Shown: in pieces, positions 1 through 8,297 of the stretch
Layout of the letters: each line of letters opens with the position of its first letter
Position numbering within the stretch: the stretch's first letter is position 1
Assembly (NCBI RefSeq): GCF_021650975.2
Contig: NZ_CP091285.1
Location: 1,054,001-1,118,000 of the forward strand
Length of the DNA stretch: 64,000 bases
Direction: 5' to 3'
DNA from: Flavobacterium jumunjinense
GTDB taxonomy: Bacteria > Bacteroidota > Bacteroidia > Flavobacteriales > Flavobacteriaceae
Program-made: the position numbers and the translations under genes
The notes under the pieces: model-generated
Database searches by the model: none
Told to the model about the DNA's origin: nothing
Seen by the model: only the letters and a program-made list of their open reading frames with translations

Positions 1-1
1 A

Positions 2-3000
2 AACTATACCGATGGGGCAACAACCCTTACCGAATTAAGTACTTTTTATAGTTCCTACAACGGTGGAACAACCAATCCTTTTAGTAAAAAAGAACTAGAA
101 CCTTCTCCTTTAGGACGTGTCTTCAAGCAAGCAGCTCCTGGAGACGCTTGGGCAATGGGAAGCGGTAAAGAAATTAAATTCGATTACCAAACCAATACAA
201 CAAACGACCAAGTTAGGCTTTTTTACGCTACAGCTACCTGGAATGCAACATTAGGATTATTTAACACATCTATTCATGATAACGGTTATTATCAAGTTGA
301 TGAGTTATATAAGACCATTACTAAAGATGAAAATTGGACATCAGGTAAAAATAACACTACCGAAGAGTACAAAAACAAAGAAGGTCAAGTGGTACTAAAA
401 CGCGCTTATAATAACGGAGATCCCCATGAAACCTACTACATCTACGACCAATTTGGTAATTTAACATATGTTGCTCCACCACTATCAGAACCAAGTCAAT
501 CCATCACTTGGTCCGATATAGATGGCTTATATTACCAATACAAATACGATTATCGTAACCGTTTAGTAGAAAAAAAATTACCCGGAAAACAATGGGAGTT
601 TATTATCTATGACAAACTAGACCGACCTGTAGCTACAGGACCCGCTTTCACACCCTATGGAGGAGCAACTATTGGCTGGATGGTTACCGAATATGACACC
701 TTTGGAAGAGTAACACAAACCGGTTGGAAACAAATGCCCGTTTCACAAAACTACAGAAAAAGCAATCAAAATAGCATTACTGCGGGAGTAAATACTTTTG
801 CTTTAAATGCCAATGACATATTAACCAAAAACTACTATGACAATTATGATTTCTTAACAGTACCACTTCCAACACAAATTGAAGGACAAAACACGGTTGC
901 AACAGCGAGTAAGTTAAAAGGACTACCAACAGGTTCTTGGGTAAAAGTGTTAGATGTAAACAATCCAAACGCTTCCGAAGTATCATATACTGTTTACGAC
1001 GATCGTTACAGACCCATACGCAGTCATACCGACAACTATTTAGGTGGTTTTACCGAAGTAGATAGCAAACTCGATTGGGCTGGAAAAACAGAATATACCA
1101 TTACTAAGCATAAATATGACACCAACGGTTCAACAACAACAATTACCGATCGTTTCTCCTACTCTGCTCAAGACCGTTTAACGCTACACAAACAGCAAAT
1201 TAACAGTCTGCCAGAGCAATTAATTAGCAAAAACACCTACGACGAACTAGGACAGTTGATTAGCAAAAACGTAGGCGGTGAAGATGTTAACGCAACTGCT
1301 AATGGACTACAAAAAGTAGATTACACTTACAACATTAGAGGATGGCTGAAAGCCATTAATGATGTAGACAATATAGGCACCGATTTATTTGCTTTTAAAA
1401 TTAGCTATGAAAACCCAACCGATGTTACAAAAGCCTTGTTCAACGGAAACATAGCCGAGACCTACTGGAAAACCAGTAGCGATGATAAACTAAGAAAATA
1501 CGAATATACCTATGATGGTTTAAATCGATTGTTAGACGCAAACTATTCTAAAGTAGGAGTAGTAACAGCACTAAACGATTATAAAGAAACTTTAACTTAC
1601 GATAAAAATGGAAACATTAAAACATTAAACCGATTTGGAACTGTAAATGACCCTGGATATAGTCCAAATATCGATAACTTAGTATACACTTACGATACCA
1701 ATATTAAAAACCAATTGGTAAAAGTAGACGACAGTTCCAATTCGCCACAAGGCTTTAAAGACGGAACCAATACCGACAATGACTTTTTCTATGATGCCAA
1801 TGGAAACATGACCAAAGACAACAACAAAGGCATTGGAAGTATTACGTATAATCACTTGAATTTACCTGCGATAATAGATTTTGGAAGTAAAGGAAAAATT
1901 GAATATATTTACAATGCAATAGGAACAAAACTAGAAAAAAGAGTGACATCAACACCAGAAGCTACATGGACAAATCCTTTTCCTACACCTGTAACCAATA
2001 AGACTACTTATTTGGCTGGCTTCCAGTACAAAGACAACCAATTAGAGTTTTTCCCACACGCAGAAGGTTATGTAAAATACCAATATAGCGAAAACAGCTA
2101 TAGTTATGTATTCAACTATACAGACCACTTAGGAAACATTAGGGTGAGCTATTCGGACATTGACAAAAATGGAATTTTAGGTAATGAAAGAAATATTGGA
2201 AATTGCAGGATAGAAACCGACAGAAAAGGCAATCCATCTACTGTTTGCGATATTTATATTACAAGTGCGATTCTAGAAGAAAGTCATTACTACCCATTTG
2301 GACTGAAACATGAAGGGTATAATTCTAATAATCAACAACCTAATTATAACTATAAATACAACGGACAGGAGTGGCAAAGTGAATTAGGGCTTAATGTTAC
2401 CGCTATGGATTATCGTCAATATGATCCTGCTATTGGTAGGTTTAATTCAATAGACAAACTTAGTGAATTCACACATTCAATAACTCCCTATCGTTTTGCT
2501 CTAAACAACCCTCTTTATTTTAATGACCCTTCTGGCTTAAGCGAGTTTATAGAAAACAACAAAATTTCAGATTACTACCGTGACAATAGAGGTAATGTTA
2601 TTTTTGATCCAAATGTAAACAAAAACACTATCCTACCTAATGATTATGAATACATTGGACCTACATATACAGACCCTAATAATGGTGTAGTCTGGGATAA
2701 TAATGGAGACCCTACTTATCCACTTAATGAAGTTGTTGTGACAGGGAAATCAAAAGCAAGTTCAGGTGCAGATTATCATCAAATATCATTGATGTTCAGA
2801 AGTCTTTCTGGAAAATCTAAAATCATTCAAAAACCACTAGAGGCTGCTTATTTAAGCGGAACAAGATATGCTTCTCAATTATATTCAGGCCATACTTCAA
2901 ATGTTGTTTTTGAAAAGGTAATTTTAAGCAAAAAAATTTATGTTCCTTTAGGAAATTATAATACAGCAACTATAGGTAAATTATCCAAAACTCTCAAAAT

Positions 3001-3232
3001 AACAGGAAGAACCTTAGGAGCTGTTGGAGTCGGTTTAGCTGTTTATGACATTGCAAATAATGGATTAAATATATCAAATGGATTAGATACAACAATGGCA
3101 GTTTTAGCTCTTTCTCCAACTGGAGTTGGACAAGCTATTGCAGGAGTTTATTTTATATCTAATTTTGTTTTGGCTGTAACATTTGACACAAGCATAGGAG
3201 AAATCATTGAAAAACAAATAGATGGAAAATAG
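2..3232 (+). CDS. RHS-repeat polymorphic toxin, 5' end outside window
   Basis: The reading frame is open from the first bases of the window, so the ATG at 155 is internal and the true start lies upstream; 1,076 codons are visible. YD/RHS repeats run through most of it (YDQFGNL, YDYRNRL, YDKLDRP, YDTFGRV). The conserved RHS core end lies at about 2350-2550 (YNGQEWQSELGLN, then YDPAIGRF and DPSG). RHS proteins form a shell that encloses a variable C-terminal toxin. The tip after DPSG, about 230 residues (2540-3232), is not a family I recognise. Its last 90 residues contain glycine-rich hydrophobic stretches (GAVGVGLAVYDIA), compatible with a membrane-active tip. It overlaps the next gene by 11 nt, as is usual for toxin-immunity pairs. 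The core stretch 1906-2375 is nearly repeated at 11878 and 18905, so tip exchange by recombination is possible. Confidence 0.92.
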   Translation, partial: NYTDGATTLTELSTFYSSYNGGTTNPFSKKELEPSPLGRVFKQAAPGDAWAMGSGKEIKFDYQTNTTNDQVRLFYATATWNATLGLFNTSIHDNGYYQVDELYKTITKDENWTSGKNNTTEEYKNKEGQVVLKRAYNNGDPHETYYIYDQFGNLTYVAPPLSEPSQSITWSDIDGLYYQYKYDYRNRLVEKKLPGKQWEFIIYDKLDRPVATGPAFTPYGGATIGWMVTEYDTFGRVTQTGWKQMPVSQNYRKSNQNSITAGVNTFALNANDILTKNYYDNYDFLTVPLPTQIEGQNTVATASKLKGLPTGSWVKVLDVNNPNASEVSYTVYDDRYRPIRSHTDNYLGGFTEVDSKLDWAGKTEYTITKHKYDTNGSTTTITDRFSYSAQDRLTLHKQQINSLPEQLISKNTYDELGQLISKNVGGEDVNATANGLQKVDYTYNIRGWLKAINDVDNIGTDLFAFKISYENPTDVTKALFNGNIAETYWKTSSDDKLRKYEYTYDGLNRLLDANYSKVGVVTALNDYKETLTYDKNGNIKTLNRFGTVNDPGYSPNIDNLVYTYDTNIKNQLVKVDDSSNSPQGFKDGTNTDNDFFYDANGNMTKDNNKGIGSITYNHLNLPAIIDFGSKGKIEYIYNAIGTKLEKRVTSTPEATWTNPFPTPVTNKTTYLAGFQYKDNQLEFFPHAEGYVKYQYSENSYSYVFNYTDHLGNIRVSYSDIDKNGILGNERNIGNCRIETDRKGNPSTVCDIYITSAILEESHYYPFGLKHEGYNSNNQQPNYNYKYNGQEWQSELGLNVTAMDYRQYDPAIGRFNSIDKLSEFTHSITPYRFALNNPLYFNDPSGLSEFIENNKISDYYRDNRGNVIFDPNVNKNTILPNDYEYIGPTYTDPNNGVVWDNNGDPTYPLNEVVVTGKSKASSGADYHQISLMFRSLSGKSKIIQKPLEAAYLSGTRYASQLYSGHTSNVVFEKVILSKKIYVPLGNYNTATIGKLSKTLKITGRTLGAVGVGLAVYDIANNGLNISNGLDTTMAVLALSPTGVGQAIAGVYFISNFVLAVTFDTSIGEIIEKQIDGK

Positions 3233-3647
3233 AAAAATATACTTCATAGATGTGGTTTACTACAACTGTTATTCTTTTTATAGGAGATATGAAAAAGACT
3301 TAAATGAATTTTCAGGTCAAGCTTTAACAGTAGCATGTTTATCTTTAAATGGCATTGCGGCTTTGATTTCAATACAATATTTTTTCAATTTATTGCTTTT
3401 TGAAAATAAATGGTATACTTTATTTATCTCATTACCTATTTTACTTTTTATAGTTATTAGATATAACAAACACATAAACATAGTCGAGATTGAAGATGCT
3501 TTGCGTAGTAAAGAACAATACAAAATTAAAAGATTAAACTTTATTGCAGGTATTTATATTATAATTTCATTGTTCGGTTCAATTATTTTAGCAATTATTT
3601 TAGGAGAATTAAACAACCCACCACCTTTTTGGGAAACATGGAATTAA
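3222..3647 (+). CDS. small membrane protein, candidate immunity protein of the rhs tip
   Basis: The product has 141 residues and starts 11 nt inside the 3' end of the rhs gene, so translation is probably coupled. About three hydrophobic segments are visible (roughly residues 34-60, 63-81 and 105-128), with charged loops rich in Lys/Arg/Glu. I recognise no family. Position directly after an rhs tip, small size and strong AT bias match the usual features of an RHS immunity gene; a membrane-embedded immunity protein would fit a membrane-acting toxin. The stop codon is followed one base later by a 51-nt repeat that also borders other cassettes in this island. The function is inferred from context only. 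Confidence 0.7.
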   Translation: MENRKIYFIDVVYYNCYSFYRRYEKDLNEFSGQALTVACLSLNGIAALISIQYFFNLLLFENKWYTLFISLPILLFIVIRYNKHINIVEIEDALRSKEQYKIKRLNFIAGIYIIISLFGSIILAIILGELNNPPPFWETWN

Positions 3648-3648
3648 C

Positions 3649-3699
3649 CCAGCTCGGCTAAGTGTTCTCATGAAACCGTGATGCTCTACGATGGTCACA
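3649..3699. repeat. 51-nt cassette-boundary repeat, copy A
   Basis: The unit begins CCAGCTC and ends near GCTCTACGATGGTC; it starts directly after the stop codon of the candidate immunity gene. Related copies lie at 3980, 4031, 11685 and 18708. This copy is the most divergent at its right end. Inside each unit, the GCTCT(T/A)CGA(G/T)G word occurs twice. Confidence 0.8.
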
Positions 3700-3744
3700 C
3701 CAGCTGCGCAAAGTGTCCTCACTTTGAGCTATAAATAAAAAAGC

Positions 3745-3780
3745 AAAAAGCACTCTTGTAAAAAAGGGTGCTTTTGTTGT
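3745..3780 (+). terminator. terminator after rhs cassette 1
   Basis: The arms AAAAGCAC (3746-3753) and GTGCTTTT (3768-3775) flank an A-rich loop and are followed by a T-rich stretch. Nearly the same hairpin recurs at 4110, 11763 and 18784 after the other copies of the 51-nt repeat, so it belongs to the repeated cassette end. Confidence 0.7.
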
Positions 3781-3979
3781 TTTATAGAAAAAGATTATTA
3801 AAAACAGTAGTAAAAAAACATATTACATCTTTACATTTTTAAGACTACGGTTTGCCGTAAGGAAATACAAAACATATTCAAGTAATTTGTTTTTAAGAAT
3901 AAGAAAGCGTTGTTAAAGCAGAAGCTAGTTAGTAAAGCAATCTTAAACTTAGAAATAATATTTAATAATTAATCAAAAA

Positions 3980-4081
3980 CCAGCTCTTCGAGGTGTTCTT
4001 ATGAAACCGTGATGCTCTACGATGGTCTCCCCAGCTCTTCGAGGAGTTCTAATGAAAACGAATAGCTCTACGATGGTCTCC
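3980..4081. repeat. tandem pair of 51-nt cassette-boundary repeats (copies B1 and B2)
   Basis: Two units stand head to tail (3980-4030 and 4031-4081), each starting CCAGCTCTTCGAGG and ending CTACGATGGTCTCC. B2 is followed by TGACCTCGTAGC, which can pair imperfectly with GCTCTACGATGGTC to form a hairpin. No gene lies between copy A and this pair; 3781-3979 shows only AT-rich sequence, probably the scar of a lost cassette. Confidence 0.85.
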
Positions 4082-4109
4082 TGACCTCGTAGCAAATAAT
4101 AAAAAAGCA

Positions 4110-4143
4110 AAAACCACTCTGTAAAAAGGAGTGGTTTTGCTGT
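4110..4143. terminator. bidirectional terminator between rhs repeats and XRE gene
   Basis: A perfect 10-bp stem, AAAACCACTC (4110-4119) with GAGTGGTTTT (4129-4138), lies between the end of the repeat pair on the plus strand and the stop codon of the XRE gene on the minus strand. A and T runs on both sides allow it to serve both directions. Confidence 0.75.
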
Positions 4144-4144
4144 T

Positions 4145-4504
4145 TTATATATTCATTGCATTACTCAAAGCTTCTTTAAGTCTTTTATTTGCAATAGCAG
4201 TATCTATCATAGTGCAAATAGAACTTTTTTGTATTTCATCTAATTCATCTAATAATTTTGCTCTTTGTAAAGTAGGCTCATCAATAGAATGAATTTCTTT
4301 ATTATTCTTTTTAGCTTCAAAAAATTGCACAACTTCAATTTCTAAAACATCTGCAATTCTTTGTAGAATATTCATTGTTGGATCACTCTTTCCTGTTTCT
4401 ATGCGATTATATTGCACTCTATTCATTGAAAGCTTATCTGCAACATCTTGTTGAGAAAACCCTTTTTCTTTTCTAATCTTCTTTATTTGTTCTGCAATAT
4501 CCAT
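4145..4504 (-). CDS. XRE-family helix-turn-helix repressor of the mobile module
   Basis: The protein has 119 residues from the ATG at 4504. The N-terminal 65 residues form a Cro/C1-type HTH (GFSQQDVADKLSMNR, then IETGKSDPTMNILQRIADVLEI); the C-terminal half is a short helical region. A longer frame opens at 4546, but a TTG-N19-TAACTTTG promoter at 4525-4554 overlaps that start, so 4504 is the likely initiation codon. The gene is divergent from the SymE/primase genes, and three TGTAAC/GTTACA words lie between them, which suggests that it represses both directions as phage and ICE repressors do. The target sites and the repressor role are inferred. Confidence 0.85.
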   Translation of the reverse strand: MDIAEQIKKIRKEKGFSQQDVADKLSMNRVQYNRIETGKSDPTMNILQRIADVLEIEVVQFFEAKKNNKEIHSIDEPTLQRAKLLDELDEIQKSSICTMIDTAIANKRLKEALSNAMNI

Positions 4505-4524
4505 AATCTTTCTTTTTGACACTA

Positions 4525-4554
4525 CAAAGTTACAAAATAGCAACAATTAAGCAA
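4525..4554 (-). promoter_or_regulatory. promoter of the XRE gene
   Basis: Read on the minus strand this is TTG, 19 bases, then TAACTTTG, which matches the Bacteroidota sigma-A consensus TTG-N17-23-TAnnTTTG. The -7 box lies at 4525-4532 and the TTG at 4552-4554. Confidence 0.65.
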
Positions 4555-4630
4555 TATGTAAAAAAATAAGAAATAAATATGTAACAATATAATTACTTTT
4601 TATATTTTTGCTGTGTAAAAAAAATGTAAC
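4529..4630. promoter_or_regulatory. candidate operator region (three TGTAAC words) and SymE-side promoter
   Basis: GTTACA at 4529-4534 and TGTAAC at 4580-4585 and 4625-4630 lie in the divergent XRE/SymE intergenic region. One overlaps the XRE -7 box. A TATTTTTG box at 4603-4610 could be the -7 element of the rightward promoter; I see no clear TTG for it. Use of these words by the XRE repressor is inference. Confidence 0.4.
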
Positions 4631-4654
4631 ATATTTTTTAATAAAATTTCACAC

Positions 4655-4837
4655 ATGAAAACAAAACAACTCAAAGTCTATAGCAAATACAGCCCGAGAG
4701 CCTATAGAAAAAGCAAACACGTAGCCGAAATACGTTTAAACGGAATATGGTTAGAAGAACTAGGATTTATAGCAAATACCACCATGATAGTACGCTATGA
4801 AAACGAAAAAATTATCCTAACACCACAAAAAGCATGA
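4655..4837 (+). CDS. SymE-family small protein
   Basis: The protein has 60 residues and matches the SymE family: it starts MKTKQLKVYSKYSPRAYR, has a central IRLNGIWLEELGF, and ends in an AbrB-like KIILTPQKA strand. SymE of E. coli is a type I toxin of the SOS response with an AbrB-like fold; flavobacterial relatives often lie near RHS genes and mobile elements. Here it is the first gene of the rightward operon and overlaps the primase start by 4 nt (ATGA), so it may act in plasmid-like control or DNA binding rather than as a toxin. No SymR-like antisense RNA was identified. Confidence 0.8.
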   Translation: MKTKQLKVYSKYSPRAYRKSKHVAEIRLNGIWLEELGFIANTTMIVRYENEKIILTPQKA

Positions 4838-7254
4838 GCATAGAAGAAATAAAATCAAGGCTAACAATTGCGGAAGTACTACAACACTACAATCTAAATC
4901 CAAACAAAAACAACATGCTCCGTTGTCCGTTTCATGAGGATAAAACAGCGAGTTTACAAGTAAGTTTTACCCAAAATAAATACAAATGCCACGCTTGCGA
5001 TAAAAAAGGCGATGTTATCCAATTTGTTCAAGACTATGAAAAGTTAACCAAACACGAAGCCATTTTAAAATGTGCCAGTTTAGCCAATGAGTCAATGAGC
5101 CAATTACAACCAATACCAACAACAACAGCAAAACATATAACTCACAACCTAGAACATATAACGTTCTTAGAAAAAATGTATTTAAGTTTTAGAAAAGCCA
5201 TATTTAATAGTCCACCAGCTAAAGAATATTGCAGCAGCAGAAATTTAGACTTTGAAAAATTAGACATAGGTTTTAACTCTGGGCAGTTCCATCATGGAGC
5301 AAGAAAAGATGAAAAGCTAATTAATACTTGTTTAGAATACGGATTGTTAAGCAAAGGCGGTACAAACTCAAGAACAGGCGGACAAGCCTACAAACCTTTT
5401 GGAAATCGCTCAATTGTCTTTCCATTAAAAAACAAAGAAAATCAAATCGTTAGCTTTTATTTTAGATCGATTGTCACAACTTCCCCTCCTTTGGAGGGGT
5501 GCCTAAAAGGCGGGGTGGTTAGTAAACATTTTTATCTGAAGAACCGACAAGGTTTATATCCTAATTATCCCAACCCAGACACAAAGAAATTACTACTTAC
5601 TGAAGCTATTATTGATACAGCTAGTTTATTACAAATCGATGCAATCGCAGCAAACTACTCACTATTAACCTGCTACGGAACTAACGGACTAAACGAAGAA
5701 ATCCTAAACGCTTTAAAACCCTTAAAACAGTTAGAAGAAATCATTTTCTTTTTTGATGGCGATAAAGCAGGAAACGAAGCCGTTACCAAATACGCTGAAA
5801 TACTGCGAGAGTTACACCCAAAAGCCAAAATAAGCCAAGTAGAAACACCACAAGAAGAAGACATCAATAGTTTATTACAAGGTCATGAAAGTGAAATACT
5901 AACACACTTAATCGAACAAAGAAAGGATGTCATTGCGACTACGAGAGAAACGAAGCAGGAAGCAATCTCTTCTTTTTCAATTGAAGACACGAGCCATTTT
6001 AATGGCGAACTGGCGAAGCAAACTATAAAAGTTGAACCAAAACAGGAAGTACAAAAAGCTACTCCAGAATCCAAAAAACAGATAACCAATAACGGACAAC
6101 CGATAACCTTTCTACAACAAGAAAACCTACTACAAGAATTGAACAAACTGATAGAACAAAGCGGAATAGTTGGAGAAGAAAACAGCAGACTATTACTATT
6201 TATTATTGCCAGTTCCTACAAAACAAAACAACCCTTACACGCAATCGTACAAGGTTCAAGCGGAAGCGGAAAAACACATTTAATCAGTAAAATAGCCGAT
6301 ATTATACCACAAGAAGACGTACTTCGATTTACAAGAATAACAGAAAGTTCTTTATACAATTGGGGCGAATATGAACTGGTAAACAAACTCTTAATTATAG
6401 AAGATTTAGACGGACTAAAAGAAGAAGCCATGTTTGCCATGCGAGAGTTAATCAGTAATCAAAGGTTATCCAGTTCGGTAAGTATCAAAGACAAAAAAGG
6501 CAATATCAAATCGACAAAAAAAGAAGTAAAAGGCGTGTTTAGTAGTTTATCAGCCACCACAAAGGGAGAAATTTACGAAGACAATATGAGTAGAAGTTTT
6601 TTATTAGCAATCGATGAAAGCACAGCACAAAGCAGAAGAATTATTGACTATCAAAACAAAAAATATGCTGGAGAAATTGAACCAAAAGACCAGGAGAAAG
6701 CACGCAATAAACTACAACAAATAGTTAGAGCATTACAAAATTATGACGTCATAAACCCTTATGCAACTAAGCTAGAACTACCACAAGAAGTACACAAAAT
6801 AAGACGATTAAACGAAATGTTCCAAAGCATTGTGAGGCAAATCACCCTTTTAAATCAGAGAGATAGAGCACTTAAAAACGATAAATTAATCACACAAATC
6901 GAAGATTTACAACAAGCTACAGAAGTCCTTTTTGAAAGCATCATTTTAAAAGTAGATGAACTCGACGGCTCTTTAAGACAGTTCTTTGAAAAACTAAAAA
7001 AACACCTCAAAACACAAGAGAAAGACTTTACACAAAGAGAAATTAGACAAGCGTTTAATATGAGTAAAAGTCAATGTAGTCGTTTTATCATTCAATTAGT
7101 AGAACTAGAATATTTAATTACAATGAACAAAGGAAACTTAAGAAAAATATGTTACAAAGTAGACTATTGGGATGATTATCAAAAACTTAGAATTAAAATA
7201 AAAGAAAAATTATTATTACAAATTGAGAAGCTACGACCAAACACAACAGAATAG
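4834..7254 (+). CDS. CHC2-TOPRIM primase fused to an AAA+ helicase-like ATPase
   Basis: The protein has 806 residues. A CHC2 zinc finger lies at the N-terminus (Cys31, His34, Cys52, Cys55). A TOPRIM domain spans about 250-345, with LTEAIID near 255 and FFFDGDKAG near 305. The second half is a P-loop ATPase with Walker A GSSGSGKT near 474 and Walker B LLIIEDLD near 520. A winged-helix-like end follows (about 725-780). Such primase-ATPase fusions initiate replication of plasmids, phage satellites and integrative elements. Residues 216-229 (TSPPLEGCLKGGVV) come from a palindromic DNA repeat inserted in frame between the finger region and TOPRIM. The gene overlaps symE by 4 nt and lies 188 nt before two recombinase genes. 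Together they suggest an element that copies itself. Confidence 0.85.
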   Translation: MSIEEIKSRLTIAEVLQHYNLNPNKNNMLRCPFHEDKTASLQVSFTQNKYKCHACDKKGDVIQFVQDYEKLTKHEAILKCASLANESMSQLQPIPTTTAKHITHNLEHITFLEKMYLSFRKAIFNSPPAKEYCSSRNLDFEKLDIGFNSGQFHHGARKDEKLINTCLEYGLLSKGGTNSRTGGQAYKPFGNRSIVFPLKNKENQIVSFYFRSIVTTSPPLEGCLKGGVVSKHFYLKNRQGLYPNYPNPDTKKLLLTEAIIDTASLLQIDAIAANYSLLTCYGTNGLNEEILNALKPLKQLEEIIFFFDGDKAGNEAVTKYAEILRELHPKAKISQVETPQEEDINSLLQGHESEILTHLIEQRKDVIATTRETKQEAISSFSIEDTSHFNGELAKQTIKVEPKQEVQKATPESKKQITNNGQPITFLQQENLLQELNKLIEQSGIVGEENSRLLLFIIASSYKTKQPLHAIVQGSSGSGKTHLISKIADIIPQEDVLRFTRITESSLYNWGEYELVNKLLIIEDLDGLKEEAMFAMRELISNQRLSSSVSIKDKKGNIKSTKKEVKGVFSSLSATTKGEIYEDNMSRSFLLAIDESTAQSRRIIDYQNKKYAGEIEPKDQEKARNKLQQIVRALQNYDVINPYATKLELPQEVHKIRRLNEMFQSIVRQITLLNQRDRALKNDKLITQIEDLQQATEVLFESIILKVDELDGSLRQFFEKLKKHLKTQEKDFTQREIRQAFNMSKSQCSRFIIQLVELEYLITMNKGNLRKICYKVDYWDDYQKLRIKIKEKLLLQIEKLRPNTTE
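5478..5520. repeat. palindromic repeat inserted in frame in the primase gene
   Basis: Two adjacent hairpins are visible: CCCCTCC-TTT-GGAGGGG (5483-5499) and GCCT-AAA-AGGC (5501-5511), followed by GGGGTGGTT. The GC content is far above that of the surrounding gene. Similar CCTCC-rich palindromes are, to my knowledge, dispersed between genes in flavobacterial genomes. Here the repeat keeps the frame and encodes a 14-residue linker. Confidence 0.75.
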
Positions 7255-7255
7255 T

Positions 7256-7446
7256 GAGACAATTTGGGACAATCTTGGGACAATTAAAATTAACACAACT
7301 TACTAATTACTAGTCACTAACAACTAATTACTAGTTTATTGTCTCAATTCCCAAAAAGTCACAACCTAAAACCTAACGAAGTGGTTCGTGAATACCATAG
7401 GTAAACAATAAAAACTAATGAACAAACAATCATAGGTATACTATGG
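7256..7446. promoter_or_regulatory. repeat-rich leader between primase and recombinase genes
   Basis: This 188-nt gap contains GAGACAAT, GGGACAAT and GGGACAAT in a row (7256-7281) and the inverted word ATTGTCTC near 7339. There are also two copies of AATTACTAGT, and two direct CATAGGTA words (7396-7403 and 7431-7438). The outer CCATAG (7395-7400) and CTATGG (7441-7446) are inverted relative to each other and the latter overlaps the recombinase start. A recombination core or recombinase autoregulation site is possible; this is inference. Confidence 0.4.
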
Positions 7447-8294
7447 AAGACATTATTTTCAACTTTAGAAAAGAATTACAAAACTTAGGCTATAGCAAAA
7501 ATGCAGTAAATGAATATCCGAAATTTGTAAAAAAACTACTCCATTACAGCAAAGAAAATCCACAAAAAATAAAACCAAAACACATAGCAAACTATCATCG
7601 CTATTTACAAGAAAAACCAAAAACAAGAGGCATTGGAAAACTCAGTGAAGCCTACATAAAAAGTCAACTACTCGCTATAAAACTCTTTTTTGAATACTTA
7701 GAAAGAACACAACAAATCAATAAAAATCCGTTCCTATTAAAAGTAAAAACACCACAAAATAAAACAAGAGCAACGCTCACTGTAGAAGAGATAAAAATCC
7801 TTTACGCTTCTTGTCAAAACCAACTAGAAACCACCATTATACACTTGTGTTATGGTTGTGGACTCAGAAGAACCGAAGTACAAAATTTGAATATAAAAGA
7901 CATTCATTTTTCTAAAAAATTACTCTTTATAAGAAAAGGAAAAGGCAAGAAAAGAAGAGTTATTCCATTAACAAAAAGCATCACCAAAGACTTAAAAAAA
8001 TACTATGTAGAAAGTTTTCAATACAGAAAAAAAGACCAAGATAGTTTTTTAATTACTCCAGATGGAAACCGATTATTAGGCAATAGTATTTACAATCAAT
8101 TTAAGAAAATAAGCAAAAGAAATCTGCTTTTAAAACAACAAAAAATCTGTTTACACTCGCTTCGACATTCCATTGCAACCCATTTATTAGAAAACGATAT
8201 GAGCGTAGAAATGGTGCGGGATTTTTTAGGACATGACCAACTAAAGACAACTCAAATTTATACTAAAATAAACCACCTAAAACTAAAACAATGA
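7443..8294 (+). CDS. tyrosine recombinase/integrase, XerC/D-like, catalytically complete
   Basis: The protein has 283 residues, close to the usual length of XerC/D. An N-terminal SAM-like core-binding domain covers about 1-105 and the catalytic domain the rest. Visible catalytic residues are Arg142 (GLRRTE), a basic beta-hairpin Lys (KGKGKKRR, 165-172), His238 and Arg241 (HSLRH), His264 (GHDQ) and the nucleophile Tyr273 (QIYTKI). Proteins of this family cut and rejoin short DNA sites through a 3'-phosphotyrosine. It is followed 3 nt later by a second recombinase gene, so the two are probably cotranslated and may act as a heterologous pair like XerC/XerD. It probably moves the primase module or RHS cassettes; the target site is unknown. 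Confidence 0.9.
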   Translation: MEDIIFNFRKELQNLGYSKNAVNEYPKFVKKLLHYSKENPQKIKPKHIANYHRYLQEKPKTRGIGKLSEAYIKSQLLAIKLFFEYLERTQQINKNPFLLKVKTPQNKTRATLTVEEIKILYASCQNQLETTIIHLCYGCGLRRTEVQNLNIKDIHFSKKLLFIRKGKGKKRRVIPLTKSITKDLKKYYVESFQYRKKDQDSFLITPDGNRLLGNSIYNQFKKISKRNLLLKQQKICLHSLRHSIATHLLENDMSVEMVRDFLGHDQLKTTQIYTKINHLKLKQ

Positions 8295-8297
8295 CAC

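Noticed and set aside
3649..4081. Possible CRISPR array from the 51-nt repeats
   Set aside because: Only a tandem pair plus dispersed copies, no regular spacers and no cas genes.
4655..4837. Type I toxin-antitoxin locus with SymE and an antisense RNA
   Set aside because: The protein is SymE-like, but no promoter for a SymR-like antisense RNA could be recognised, so only the protein is called.
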